From: Agrobacterium vitis
GTDB taxonomy: Bacteria; Pseudomonadota; Alphaproteobacteria; Rhizobiales; Rhizobiaceae
Assembly (NCBI RefSeq): GCF_014926405.1
Contig: NZ_JACXXJ020000005.1
Coordinates: 2,671,001 to 2,735,000, forward strand
DNA length: 64,000 nt
Direction of reading: 5' to 3'
Of the stretch, positions 54,838 through 63,336 are shown in pieces. The translations under genes were made by a program, and so were the position numbers. The notes below the pieces were generated by a model, which was not told the origin of the DNA, made no database searches, and saw only the letters and a program-made list of their open reading frames with translations. Within the stretch, counting starts at the first letter, position 1. Every line of letters starts with the position of its first letter.

Positions 54838-54855
54838 ATACGAGAACAATCGTAT
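54838..54855. promoter_or_regulatory. Palindromic operator upstream of the ArsR-type gene
   Basis: ATACGA (54838-54843), six bases, TCGTAT (54850-54855): a perfect inverted repeat in the promoter position, likely for autorepression. Similar half-sites TACGAT (52645-52650) and ATCGTA (52663-52668), with wider spacing, lie between the esterase and DsbA-like genes. Confidence 0.55.
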
Positions 54856-54883
54856 CATGTCGAGATGTGCATATTGTAAATAG

Positions 54884-55701
54884 GGCATCGTAACGTTAAC
54901 CGGACATCGATCAAAATGAGGAATCTGGCTGCATGACCAGATGTAGCCGTGATCCTCTTTATCGTCGCCACCGATTTCCAGCGGAAGTGATTGCCCATGC
55001 AGTTTGGCTGTATTTCCGGTTTCCGCTGAGCCTGCGGATGGTCGAGGATCTGCTGGCAGTGCGTGGCATCATCGTCTCTCATCAAACCGTTGCAGTTCTG
55101 GGCTGAGAAATTCGGCAGACACTTTGCCAATGATATCCGCAAGCGATCTGCCGGCAGGCTCGGGGACAAATGGCATCTCGATGAGGTTGTCATCATCATC
55201 GGTGGAAGGAAACACTGGCTTTGGCGCGCCGTTGATCAGGATGGCTTTGTTCTCGACGTGCTGGTGCAAAGCCGCCGCAATGCCAAGGCGGCAAAACGTT
55301 TGATGCGCAAGCTCCTGAAAGCCCAAGGCCGTGCGCCGCGTGTGATGATTAACGACAAACTACGATCCTATGGTGCAGCAAAGCGGGAGGTCATGCCCGG
55401 CATTGAGCATCGTTCTCACAAAGGATTGAACAATCGGGCAGAAAACTCGGCATCAGCCCGTCCGACGACGCGAGAAGATCATGAAGCGCTTCAAGTCAGC
55501 ACGACATCTTCAGCGTTTCGTTTCCATCCATGACCCCATCGCCAACCTCTTTAACGTTCCGACACGATATCCCATCCGCCCACCATCGCGAACTGCGAAC
55601 CGAAGCCATGCAAGCATGGCACCAAATCGCACGCCTTCACGCCGCATGAACTAATTCCTCACGCCAAGATGGTGCGTTCAAGGCGATAAGTTTACAGTGC
55701 C
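54884..55701 (+). mobile_element. IS6-family element, copy E
   Basis: 818 bp from GGCATCGTAACGTTAA to TTTACAGTGCC, nearly identical to copy B. Its right end lies nine bases before the 128-bp repeat at the tRNA, and its left end lies 29 bases upstream of the ArsR operator. No target duplication. Confidence 0.87.
54933..55649 (+). pseudogene. IS6 transposase, copy E (multiple frameshifts)
   Basis: Relative to copy B the frame breaks at about 55090 (HQTV then GC insertion), again at about 55448 (extra G in AENSASAR for AENSHQPVR) and at about 55559 (lost bases in NVPRHD). Central parts such as KWHLDEVVIIIGGRKHWLWR are preserved. It cannot encode full transposase. Confidence 0.85.
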
Positions 55702-55710
55702 GTCGCAAAA

Positions 55711-55838
55711 TATCCGCTGCACGTGCTGAACAGCGCAAGTGACACACCCTGACACGAGTGACACAATTATTCTGTAAGTTATTGATTTTACTGGAGCGGG
55801 TGAAGGGAATCGAACCCTCGTATTCAGCTTGGGAAGCT
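55711..55838. repeat. Right copy of 128-bp direct repeat
   Basis: Ungapped partner of 24108-24235. It includes the 3' half of the intact tRNA-Gly gene and about 80 bases downstream of it. Together the two copies define the ends of a 31.6-kb insert. Confidence 0.75.
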
Positions 55839-55865
55839 GCTGCTCTACCATTGAGCTACACCCGC
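55792..55865 (-). tRNA. tRNA-Gly (anticodon CCC)
   Basis: The 74-base complement folds as a cloverleaf: acceptor GCGGGTG pairs with CACCCGC, D-arm TAGCTCAATGGTAGAGCA, anticodon loop TTCCCAA with CCC, T-arm AGGGTTCGATTCCCT, and an encoded CCA end. The 3' end faces the island. It is the presumed integration target; only its 3' half recurs at 24190-24235. Confidence 0.93.
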
Positions 55866-55920
55866 CTGATGCCCGAGAGTTCCTACACTTGGGCGTTGAT
55901 GTCAAGCATGAAAGCGCAGA

Positions 55921-57018
55921 TCAGGCTGCGCGAAAATGCTTGGAGAGCTTCAGTCCCTGGGCCTGGTAATTGGAGCCGAGGCCTGTGCCGTAGAGACCCT
56001 GGGGATGTTCAAGCATATGTTCATAGACCAGGCGGCCGATGATCTGGCCGTGTTCGAGAATATAGGGTACTTCGTGGCTGCGCACTTCCAGCACAGCGCG
56101 GCTGCCAGTGCCGCCGGCCCCGGCATGGCCGAAGCCCGGATCGAAAAAGCCAGCATAATGAACGCGGAACTCCCCGACCAGCGGATCGTAAGGGGTCATT
56201 TCCGCCGCATAGAGCGGCGGTACATGGACGGCCTCGCGTGAGACGAGAATGTAGAACTCGTCGGGATCGAGGATTAATTCGTCCCGGCCACGGCTGTAGA
56301 GCGGTTCCCAGAAGTCCAGCACATCATGGGCAGCCTTGCGGTCGACGTCGATCACCGCCGTATGATGCTTGCCGCGATAGCCGACCAGCCCGTCCGGTCC
56401 TGTCCCCTTCAGGTCGATGGACAGCGCGATGCCGCCACCCGAGACATTGGGCGTCTCGCTGGCCACCAGCGTCTCAGCCTTGTGCAGATCCAGAAGTTCC
56501 CCATCGTTCAGCAGGGCGTGGCCGATCCGGAAGCGGATCTGCGACAGGCGAGAGCCGCGCCGCACGATGATGGGAAACGTCCGCGGACTGATTTCCAGAT
56601 AAAGCTGGCCCTTGTAGCCTGCCGGAATCTTGTCGAATTCCTGCGCGTAATCGACCATCACCCGCGTAAAGATGTCGAGGCGGCCGGTCGAGCTTTTCGG
56701 ATTGGTGGAGGCCGATAGATCCGCCGGCAAATCCAGGCTCTCCATCAGCGGCACGATATAGACACAGCCGGTTTCAAGGACAGCGCCATGCTCCAGATCG
56801 ATCTCATGCAGGGTCAACCGTTGCAGCTTGTCCGCCACCGTGCTGTTGGGGCCCGGCATAAAGCTGGCGCGCACCCTGAGCGCTTTGGAGCCCAACCTCA
56901 GATCAAGACTCGCCGGCTGGATCTGGTCGTGATCGAGCATGGTTTCGCTCAAAAGCGAGGCCGAGCCGAACAATTCGCCTATGGCGCGATCCGCCAATAT
57001 GCCCGCATTCCGTGTCAT
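55921..57018 (-). CDS. dcd: 2'-deoxycytidine 5'-triphosphate deaminase (long alphaproteobacterial form)
   Basis: Converts dCTP to dUTP for thymidylate supply. The 365-residue form, about twice the E. coli Dcd length, is typical of Alphaproteobacteria. Motifs are QIQPASLDLRLGSKALRVRA, ASTNPKSSTGRLDIFTRVM, GQLYLEISPRTFPI and, in the second half, ALSIDLKGTG and HYAGFFDPGFGHAG. AAGGAAG precedes ATG 57018. It is divergent from metZ. Confidence 0.92.
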   Translation of the reverse strand: MTRNAGILADRAIGELFGSASLLSETMLDHDQIQPASLDLRLGSKALRVRASFMPGPNSTVADKLQRLTLHEIDLEHGAVLETGCVYIVPLMESLDLPADLSASTNPKSSTGRLDIFTRVMVDYAQEFDKIPAGYKGQLYLEISPRTFPIIVRRGSRLSQIRFRIGHALLNDGELLDLHKAETLVASETPNVSGGGIALSIDLKGTGPDGLVGYRGKHHTAVIDVDRKAAHDVLDFWEPLYSRGRDELILDPDEFYILVSREAVHVPPLYAAEMTPYDPLVGEFRVHYAGFFDPGFGHAGAGGTGSRAVLEVRSHEVPYILEHGQIIGRLVYEHMLEHPQGLYGTGLGSNYQAQGLKLSKHFRAA

Positions 57019-57118
57019 TATGTCTTCCTTGCAGCGCCGACGCCGAACAAAGCGCGCAACATGCCGCAGCCCCGTCAAACACCGGCATATAGTATATGAC
57101 AAAACCAAACTCCGGGAA

Positions 57119-57147
57119 TTGACGCAAGCAAAAGAACGGCGTAAGCA
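57119..57147 (+). promoter_or_regulatory. metZ promoter (candidate)
   Basis: TTGACG (57119-57124) and TAAGCA (57142-57147) are spaced by 17 bases. A start a few bases downstream would place the SAM-II riboswitch at the 5' end of the mRNA. Confidence 0.5.
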
Positions 57148-57156
57148 AATCTTATC

Positions 57157-57210
57157 CCGTGGTGATTTGGCCGGTCGGCTTGCAGCCACGTTAAACAATT
57201 GGCTAAAAAG
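57157..57210 (+). ncRNA. SAM-II riboswitch (metA/metZ type)
   Basis: The sequence contains the SAM-II core: P1 strand CGTGG (57158-57162), GTGATTTGGCCGGTCGGCTT, TGCAGCCACG closing P1, then TTAAACAATTGGCTAAAAAG, where the A-rich end forms the pseudoknot. SAM-II elements bind S-adenosylmethionine and switch off methionine genes. It lies directly upstream of metZ and is followed by a terminator hairpin. Confidence 0.9.
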
Positions 57211-57223
57211 ATCGGACACGTGC

Positions 57224-57256
57224 AAACCGGTCCGTATTTCGCGACCGGTTTTTTTG
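57224..57256 (+). terminator. Riboswitch-linked intrinsic terminator before metZ
   Basis: AAACCGGTC (57224-57232) and GACCGGTTT (57243-57251) form a perfect 9-bp stem with a 10-base loop and continue in T's (TTTTGTG). It lies between the riboswitch and the metZ start, so high SAM could favour termination. A role in Shine-Dalgarno masking is also possible. Confidence 0.8.
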
Positions 57257-57277
57257 TGTTCGAAAGGCTTATACAGC

Positions 57278-58462
57278 ATGGCAAACAACTGGCGCCCAGC
57301 AACCAAACTCGTTCATGGCGGCACGCTGCGTTCACCTTATGGCGAAACATCCGAAGCCATCTATCTCACCCAGGGCTTCGTCTACGACAGCTCGGAAGCG
57401 GCAGAAGCCCGTTTCAAGGGCGAGACCGAAGGCTATATTTACGCCCGCTACGGCAGCCCGACCAATGACATGTTCGAAAAGCGCATGTGCCTGCTGGAAG
57501 GTGCCGAAGAGGGCCGCGCCATGGCTTCCGGCATGGCCGCCGTCGCGGCCTCCATTCTCTGCCAGGTTCAGGCTGGCGATCATATTGTCGCTGCCCGCGC
57601 CCTGTTCGGCTCCTGCCGCTGGGTGATCGAGACCTTGGCACCCAAATATGGCGTGGATTTCACCCTGGTCGATGGCCGCGACCTGAAAAATTGGGAAGAC
57701 GCCATCCGCCCGAATACCAAGGTGTTTTTCCTGGAAAGCCCCACCAATCCTACCCTGGAAGTGGTGGATATTGCTGGCGTCGCCAAGCTCGCCAACCAGG
57801 TCGGCGCGACCGTTGTGGTTGACAATGTCTTCGCCACCCCGCTCTTTCAAAACCCGCTGGAACTTGGTGCCCATGTCGTTGTCTATTCGGCAACCAAGCA
57901 TATCGACGGCCAGGGCCGATGCCTGGGCGGTATCGTGCTATCGTCCAAGCAATGGATCGAGGAAAAGCTCCAGGATTACTTCCGCCATACCGGTCCGGCC
58001 ATGTCCCCCTTCAATGCCTGGACCCTATTGAAAGGCGTCGAAACCCTGCCGCTGCGCGTCAAGCAGCAGACGGAAAATGCCGGTCGTATCGCCGATTTTC
58101 TGGCTGACAACAGCAAGATTGCCCGCGTCATCTATCCAGGCCGCGCCGACCATCCGCAGGCCGACATCGTCGCCAAGCAGATGAAGGGCGGCTCCACGCT
58201 GGTTGCTTTCGAAATGAAGGGCGGCAAGGCGGCGGCTTTTGCCCTGCAGAATGCTCTGCAAGTGGTAAAGATCTCCAACAATCTCGGTGACGCCAAGAGC
58301 CTGATCACTCACCCAGCCACCACCACCCACAAGAACCTGACGGACGAAGCCCGTGCGACGCTTGGCATGTCTGGCGGCACATTGCGCCTGTCCTGCGGCA
58401 TTGAAGACGCCGAAGACCTGGTAGAGGACTTCGCTCAGGCGCTGGCTGCCGTCTCCGCCTGA
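57278..58462 (+). CDS. metZ: O-succinylhomoserine sulfhydrylase
   Basis: A 394-residue PLP enzyme that makes homocysteine from O-succinylhomoserine and sulfide in methionine synthesis. Signatures are YARYGSPTNDMFEKRMCLLE, ASGMAAVAASILCQ, the PLP Lys loop YSATKHIDGQGRCLGG and GDAKSLITHPATTTH near the C-terminus. ATG 57278 is set by homology (MANNWRPATKLVHGG); an open frame continues upstream through the riboswitch but is not coding. The SAM-II riboswitch provides feedback control. Confidence 0.94.
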   Translation: MANNWRPATKLVHGGTLRSPYGETSEAIYLTQGFVYDSSEAAEARFKGETEGYIYARYGSPTNDMFEKRMCLLEGAEEGRAMASGMAAVAASILCQVQAGDHIVAARALFGSCRWVIETLAPKYGVDFTLVDGRDLKNWEDAIRPNTKVFFLESPTNPTLEVVDIAGVAKLANQVGATVVVDNVFATPLFQNPLELGAHVVVYSATKHIDGQGRCLGGIVLSSKQWIEEKLQDYFRHTGPAMSPFNAWTLLKGVETLPLRVKQQTENAGRIADFLADNSKIARVIYPGRADHPQADIVAKQMKGGSTLVAFEMKGGKAAAFALQNALQVVKISNNLGDAKSLITHPATTTHKNLTDEARATLGMSGGTLRLSCGIEDAEDLVEDFAQALAAVSA

Positions 58463-58866
58463 TGGCCGCACATGCCAAGGACGGAAAGGCTTGAGGCGTT
58501 CTCAAGCCGTAAAATTTCAGGTGGCGTGACGCGCCCCCTGAACCGCATGAAGATGCAGCAGATATAAAGTGCAACAGCGTCCTTTGTAGATTTTATAAAA
58601 TGGGTCGCGCTGTAGCCCCATCTGAAACACCCATATCCTTCATGGAGAAACCTGATATAGTGGCGCCAGCCTTTGCTGAAGTTTGCCGCTACAGGTTTTT
58701 AAAATTCTAAAAAATTTTCCAATACCCTTATTTTTTACTGGAAATTAAGTCTGTTAATGGTCTTTATTAACGCAGGATTATTTCCCTGCAACGACACTGC
58801 CACAAACCTTAACCTTATCGGCCTTTGCTAATGTATGCTTACCAAAGCGTCAAGAAGTCTCCTTTC
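58463..58866. other. Intergenic interval metZ-apaG
   Basis: About 400 bases. A hairpin GGCTTGAG (58488-58495) with CTCAAGCC (58501-58508) may end metZ transcription, although the following GTAAAATTT is a poor U-tract. The rest is AT-rich promoter-like sequence before apaG; no gene is seen. Confidence 0.5.
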
Positions 58867-59259
58867 ATGTATCGCGCGCTGACACGGGATATAGAGGTCA
58901 CAGTCGAGCCATTTTACCTGGCGGAACAGTCCGACCCGGAAGACAGTCGCTATGTCTGGGGCTACAGGGTCGTCATTGTCAATCAGTCGAATGTGGCCGT
59001 GCGGCTGATCAATCGTTACTGGCATATTACGGATCAGAATGGCCAGGTGGACGAGGTTAGCGGTCCGGGCGTGATCGGCGAACAGCCACGCCTGGCACCG
59101 GGCGAAAGTTTTGAATATTCGTCAGGCTGTCCATTGGACACGCCATCCGGCATCATGTTCGGCCGCTACGAAATGGAAACCGACGATGCCGAAACATTCG
59201 ATGTCGCCATTCCCGCCTTTTCTCTGGACACCCCGGATCTGCGTCGCGTCCTGAACTGA
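58867..59259 (+). CDS. apaG: ApaG protein
   Basis: A 130-residue beta-sandwich protein: [59 protein letters not shown], ending with the MFGRYEM segment. ApaG is linked to Ap4A metabolism and Co2+/Mg2+ handling; the exact function is unsettled. ATG 58867 fits the family length; upstream in-frame starts add unconserved residues. Confidence 0.92.
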   Translation: MYRALTRDIEVTVEPFYLAEQSDPEDSRYVWGYRVVIVNQSNVAVRLINRYWHITDQNGQVDEVSGPGVIGEQPRLAPGESFEYSSGCPLDTPSGIMFGRYEMETDDAETFDVAIPAFSLDTPDLRRVLN

Positions 59260-59373
59260 TCCGCCACCTTCTCCCAGTCACAGGCCCCGGTCATAAGTCT
59301 TCTCGTCACGGGCATGGCTTTTACCGCATTTTTTTGATTTCCTTGAAAACCGGGATGGTTTATGGGGAGATTC

Positions 59374-59892
59374 ATGACGACAAAGCCGATTATCATTTTG
59401 CCTGACCCGCTGCTGCGCGAGGTCTCCCAACCCATTGAGCGGATCGATGCCGACCTTGAGCGGTTGATCGATGACATGCTCGAGACCATGTATGATGCGC
59501 CCGGCATCGGCCTCGCTGCCGTTCAGATTGCCGTGCCTCGTCGCCTTCTGGTCATCGATGTCTCGAAGGAAGGTGAAGACAAGCAACCGCTGGTCTTTAT
59601 CAACCCGGAAATCATTGGCAGTTCGCAGGCCCGCTCCACCTATGAGGAAGGCTGCCTTTCCATTCCCGATTACTATGCGGAGGTGGAGCGCCCGGCAGCT
59701 GTCACGGTGAAATCACTGGATCGCCACGGCAAGGAACAGTTGATCGAGGCCGATGGCCTGCTTGCTACTTGTCTGCAACACGAAATCGACCATCTGAACG
59801 GCACGCTGTTCATCGACCATATTTCGCGGCTGAAACGTGAAATGGTGATCAAGAAATTCTCCAAGGCGGCGAAGTCAAAGGTGACGGTCTAG
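59374..59892 (+). CDS. def: Peptide deformylase
   Basis: A 172-residue metalloenzyme that removes the formyl group from nascent proteins. All three motifs are present: [26 protein letters not shown] (metal Cys) and [11 protein letters not shown] (two metal His and catalytic Glu). GGGGAG precedes ATG 59374. It starts the def-fmt-truA cluster, pairing deformylase with the formylase gene. Confidence 0.95.
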   Translation: MTTKPIIILPDPLLREVSQPIERIDADLERLIDDMLETMYDAPGIGLAAVQIAVPRRLLVIDVSKEGEDKQPLVFINPEIIGSSQARSTYEEGCLSIPDYYAEVERPAAVTVKSLDRHGKEQLIEADGLLATCLQHEIDHLNGTLFIDHISRLKREMVIKKFSKAAKSKVTV

Positions 59893-60009
59893 GGTCAGCG
59901 GGGCTCACCCTGAAACTGGCAGGGTGCAGGCCCTGTTGTTCTGGCTCGTGTTTTGGGAAATCCGGTTCCACGTCCTCCCCGATAACCTCTAGAAGATCGG
60001 TCTTGATCC

Positions 60010-60972
60010 ATGGCTCTTCGTATGATTTTCATGGGCACTCCGGAATTTTCAGTGCCGATCCTGAATGCGCTCCACGACGCGGGCCACCAGATCGTTGCGG
60101 TCTATAGCCAGCCGCCGCGCCCGGCCGGGCGCCGGGGGCTGGATCTGACCAAATCGCCCGTCCATCAGCAGGCCGAAAAGCTCGGACTGCCGGTTCTGAC
60201 GCCGCTAAATTTCAAGGCGCAGGACGATCGCGATGCCTTCGCCGCCCATCAGGCCGATGTCGCCGTGGTCGTGGCCTACGGCCTGCTGCTGCCGGAAGCC
60301 ATCCTGACCGGCACGCGGCTGGGCTGTTATAATGGCCACGCCTCACTGCTGCCCCGCTGGCGGGGTGCAGCGCCGATCCAGCGCGCCATCATGGCTGGAG
60401 ATACGCAAACAGGAATGATGGTGATGAAGATGGACAAGGGACTGGACACAGGCCCGGTGGCCCTGACACGCCACCTGACCATTACCCCCGACATGACCGC
60501 CGGTGAACTACATGACGCCCTAAGCCAGATCGGTGCCGAGGCGATGGTTGAGGCCATGACAAAGCTGGAAGCAGGCGACTTGCCGCTGACAGCCCAGCCA
60601 GAAGACGGTGTCGTCTACGCCGCCAAGATCGACAAGGCCGAAACCCGCATCGACTTTTCAAAGCCAGCCATGCAGGTTCACAACGGCATTCGCGGCCTGT
60701 CGCCCTTTCCGGGCGCCTGGTTCGAGGCGGACATCAACGGCAAGCCGGAACGTATCAAGGTTCTGGGCAGCCAGATGGCAGAGGTCACGGACACCGCAAA
60801 CGTGCCGGGCACCGTGCTGGACGACGCCCTGACCATCGCCTGTGGCCTGGGCGCGGTCCGTCTTGTCCGGCTGCAAAAGGCCGGTGGCAAGCCGCTGGAT
60901 GCAGCGGAATTCCTGCGCGGCACGCCCATAGGTGCAGGCACTGTATTTGCCTCGGCAAAGGCCGGAACCTGA
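60010..60972 (+). CDS. fmt: Methionyl-tRNA formyltransferase
   Basis: A 320-residue enzyme that formylates initiator Met-tRNA. Motifs are [34 protein letters not shown], the catalytic [20 protein letters not shown] with Asn and His, and the Asp in [12 protein letters not shown]. The C-terminal OB domain ([15 protein letters not shown]) is complete. Its TGA overlaps the truA ATG (TGATG). Confidence 0.95.
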   Translation: MALRMIFMGTPEFSVPILNALHDAGHQIVAVYSQPPRPAGRRGLDLTKSPVHQQAEKLGLPVLTPLNFKAQDDRDAFAAHQADVAVVVAYGLLLPEAILTGTRLGCYNGHASLLPRWRGAAPIQRAIMAGDTQTGMMVMKMDKGLDTGPVALTRHLTITPDMTAGELHDALSQIGAEAMVEAMTKLEAGDLPLTAQPEDGVVYAAKIDKAETRIDFSKPAMQVHNGIRGLSPFPGAWFEADINGKPERIKVLGSQMAEVTDTANVPGTVLDDALTIACGLGAVRLVRLQKAGGKPLDAAEFLRGTPIGAGTVFASAKAGT

Positions 60973-61751
60973 TGCCACGCTACAAGCTGACCGTGGAATA
61001 TGACGGCACACCCTATGTCGGCTGGCAACGGCAGGACAATGGTCCCTCCGTGCAGGGCGCGCTCGAAGCGGCAGTGCTTGGCCTGACGGGGGAAACGGTT
61101 GCAATCCGGGGTGCGGGCCGCACCGATTCCGGCGTTCATGCCAGTGGCCAAGTGGCGCATGTCGATCTTTCGCGTCAATGGTTGCCATACAAGCTGCGCA
61201 ACGCGCTGAACGCGCATCTGGCACAGGCTGGCGAAGCAGTCTCGATTCTGGCTGCCGAAGCTATCCCTGATGCCTTCGATGCGCGGTTTTCAGCCCTGAA
61301 GCGGCATTATCTCTACCGGATCCTATCACGCCCGTCCCGGCTGGCGCTGGATGCCAATCGTGCTTGGTGGGTATCGAAACCACTGGACCACGAGGCCATG
61401 CATGCCGCGGCGCAAATGCTGGTCGGCAATCACGATTTTACCACCTTCCGCTCGGTTCATTGTCAGGCCATCAGCCCGGTGCGCACGCTGGACCGGCTGG
61501 ATGTCAGCCGCAACGGCGATCTCATCGAGATCCGCGCCTCCGCCCAGAGTTTTCTGCACAACCAGATTAGATCTTTTGCTGGCACCTTGAAAATGGCGGG
61601 AGAAGGCAAGATGACGCCGGAGGATGTTCGCGCCGCCCTGGAGGCCCGCGACCGCAAGGCCTGCGGCCCGGTGGCACCGCCGCAGGGCCTGTATTTTTTG
61701 CAGGTAGACTATCCGACCGATGGCAATTGGCGGCCCTATTCGAAAACCTGA
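60972..61751 (+). CDS. truA: tRNA pseudouridine synthase A
   Basis: A 259-residue enzyme that modifies U38-40 of tRNAs. It has [20 protein letters not shown], the catalytic Asp in [19 protein letters not shown] and [19 protein letters not shown]. It overlaps fmt by one base, so translation is coupled. Confidence 0.95.
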   Translation: MPRYKLTVEYDGTPYVGWQRQDNGPSVQGALEAAVLGLTGETVAIRGAGRTDSGVHASGQVAHVDLSRQWLPYKLRNALNAHLAQAGEAVSILAAEAIPDAFDARFSALKRHYLYRILSRPSRLALDANRAWWVSKPLDHEAMHAAAQMLVGNHDFTTFRSVHCQAISPVRTLDRLDVSRNGDLIEIRASAQSFLHNQIRSFAGTLKMAGEGKMTPEDVRAALEARDRKACGPVAPPQGLYFLQVDYPTDGNWRPYSKT

Positions 61752-61780
61752 CCTATGATCTTGTATCGGGAAAACCGATA

Positions 61781-62164
61781 TTAATAGCTGGTTGCCCTCA
61801 ATGCAGACCACGGGCGCTCTCGCACCAGTTGGACCATCACATTCACATAATCCGCCGGTTTGGCGATAATCCGGTCGGCGGGAATGCCGCAGGCCACGAT
61901 TTCCTGAAGCGGCGAACCCGACACGACCCGGTAGGGAATGCCGGAGCGACATAGTCTTTCCACCACCGGCGTTATCTTTCCGTCCAACACCTGGAAGTCC
62001 AGGATGGCGGCGGTGATCCTGTTGGCTTCGAGACAGATAAGCGCATCGCTGACCGTTTCCGTGGTCACGACATTGGCCCCCGCATGGGCAACGCAATCGG
62101 CCGCATCCATCGAAATGAATGCATCGTCTTCCACAATCAGGATCGTTTCAGGCTCTGGCTTCAT
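61781..62164 (-). CDS. Single-domain response regulator (CheY-like)
   Basis: A 127-residue receiver domain with no output domain: acidic pocket ILIVEDDAFISMDAADC, phosphoacceptor Asp in AAILDFQVLDGK, Ser in VVSGSPLQE and Lys in IIAKPADYVNV. GGAG lies eight bases before ATG 62164. Such orphan receivers are abundant in Rhizobiaceae and often act as phosphate sinks or by protein contacts. It is convergent with truA. Confidence 0.9.
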   Translation of the reverse strand: MKPEPETILIVEDDAFISMDAADCVAHAGANVVTTETVSDALICLEANRITAAILDFQVLDGKITPVVERLCRSGIPYRVVSGSPLQEIVACGIPADRIIAKPADYVNVMVQLVRERPWSALRATSY

Positions 62165-62343
62165 GACATTGTCTCCTTGTCTGAGCCGCTAACGCGCCAA
62201 AGCGGTCTTTGTTCAACTTTGGGCCAAAAAGAGTAAGTCATGCTTAACAAATAATTAAAATACGAAAAACTTAACGACAGTTAAAACAGTTGCATCATTA
62301 AACTCCCCTTTTACTATTTCGACCAAAATAGATCAGTTGAATT

Positions 62344-63141
62344 CTATCGTATCAGACTTTGCGCCCCATCGATCCAGACGGGTGTACCACTGATATGGCG
62401 AGCCGCATCGGAAGCCAGAAAGCCGATCAGATCGGCCACTTCCTGGGCGGTACCCGGCGTACCATGGGTCAGCGGAATGGCTTGGCGCGGCGATGGCTGC
62501 GGGATGTCGAGCCTTTCAGTGGCCCGCTTGTTTGTATTGTCATCAATTGCCGTTTCAATCGCACCTGGGCAAACCGCATTGATGCGAATGCGATCGGGCC
62601 CCAGTTCCACCGCCAATTGCTGCACCATGGCCAATTGTCCAGCCTTGGTGGCACTATAAGCTGTGGCGCCAGGAGAGGTGAAGGTGCGCGTGCCGTTGAT
62701 AGAAGAGACAACGACAATACTGCCACCGCCATTGCGGCGCAGATGCGGCACTGTCAGATGCACCGTCAAATAGGTGCCACGCAGATTGATGGCCATCGTC
62801 TGGTCCCATTCCTGCGGCTGCAATTCATCGATTGGTGCCCAAACACCATTGACCCCGGCATTGGCCACCACGATGTCGAGCCGGCTACCCCATGCGATCA
62901 ATGTTTCGACCCCTGCCCGCATGGAAGAGCTGTCAGCGACATCTGCGACAAGCACAATGGCCTCGCCATTCGCGTGTTGGATGTCTTCGGCAACCCGTTC
63001 CAACTCATGTTTGGTGCGCCCCAGCAGCCCGACGGCGCAGCCATCCTGGGCAAGTCGCAGGGCAGCTGCTCGCCCAATGCCGGAACCCGCGCCGGTGACC
63101 AGCGCCACACGTTTACTGTCGTCCAGTTTATTCTGATGCAT
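62344..63141 (-). CDS. Short-chain dehydrogenase/reductase
   Basis: A 265-residue NAD(P)-dependent oxidoreductase: VALVTGAGSGIGRAAALRLA, the NAG motif in IVVANAGVNGVWA, catalytic Ser in VVSSINGTRTF and the YSATK pair, then NAVCPGAIETAIDD. The C-terminus GTPVWIDGAQSLI is standard. GAGG precedes ATG 63141; the 9 upstream residues of the longer frame are unlikely. Substrate unknown. Confidence 0.92.
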   Translation of the reverse strand: MHQNKLDDSKRVALVTGAGSGIGRAAALRLAQDGCAVGLLGRTKHELERVAEDIQHANGEAIVLVADVADSSSMRAGVETLIAWGSRLDIVVANAGVNGVWAPIDELQPQEWDQTMAINLRGTYLTVHLTVPHLRRNGGGSIVVVSSINGTRTFTSPGATAYSATKAGQLAMVQQLAVELGPDRIRINAVCPGAIETAIDDNTNKRATERLDIPQPSPRQAIPLTHGTPGTAQEVADLIGFLASDAARHISGTPVWIDGAQSLIR

Positions 63142-63336
63142 GCAACCCTCTGTGTCATTGCGCGGCAATTAGCAGCCTCATTCACTGACCGCACCGGCAA
63201 GCCGACAGGCGTCACCGAAATGACCAATGGAAATGACGAACAGATAAAGCCGGTAAATGTTCCTGGAGGCGGTAAGGAACAAAGCCATGGCGAGGGAATT
63301 ACTGTTGCACCGCAGCGACAAGCCCTGAGAGCGACC

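Noticed and set aside
56939..57277. N-terminal extension of metZ through the leader
   Set aside because: The extension covers the SAM-II riboswitch and terminator and part of dcd antisense; family alignment starts at 57278.
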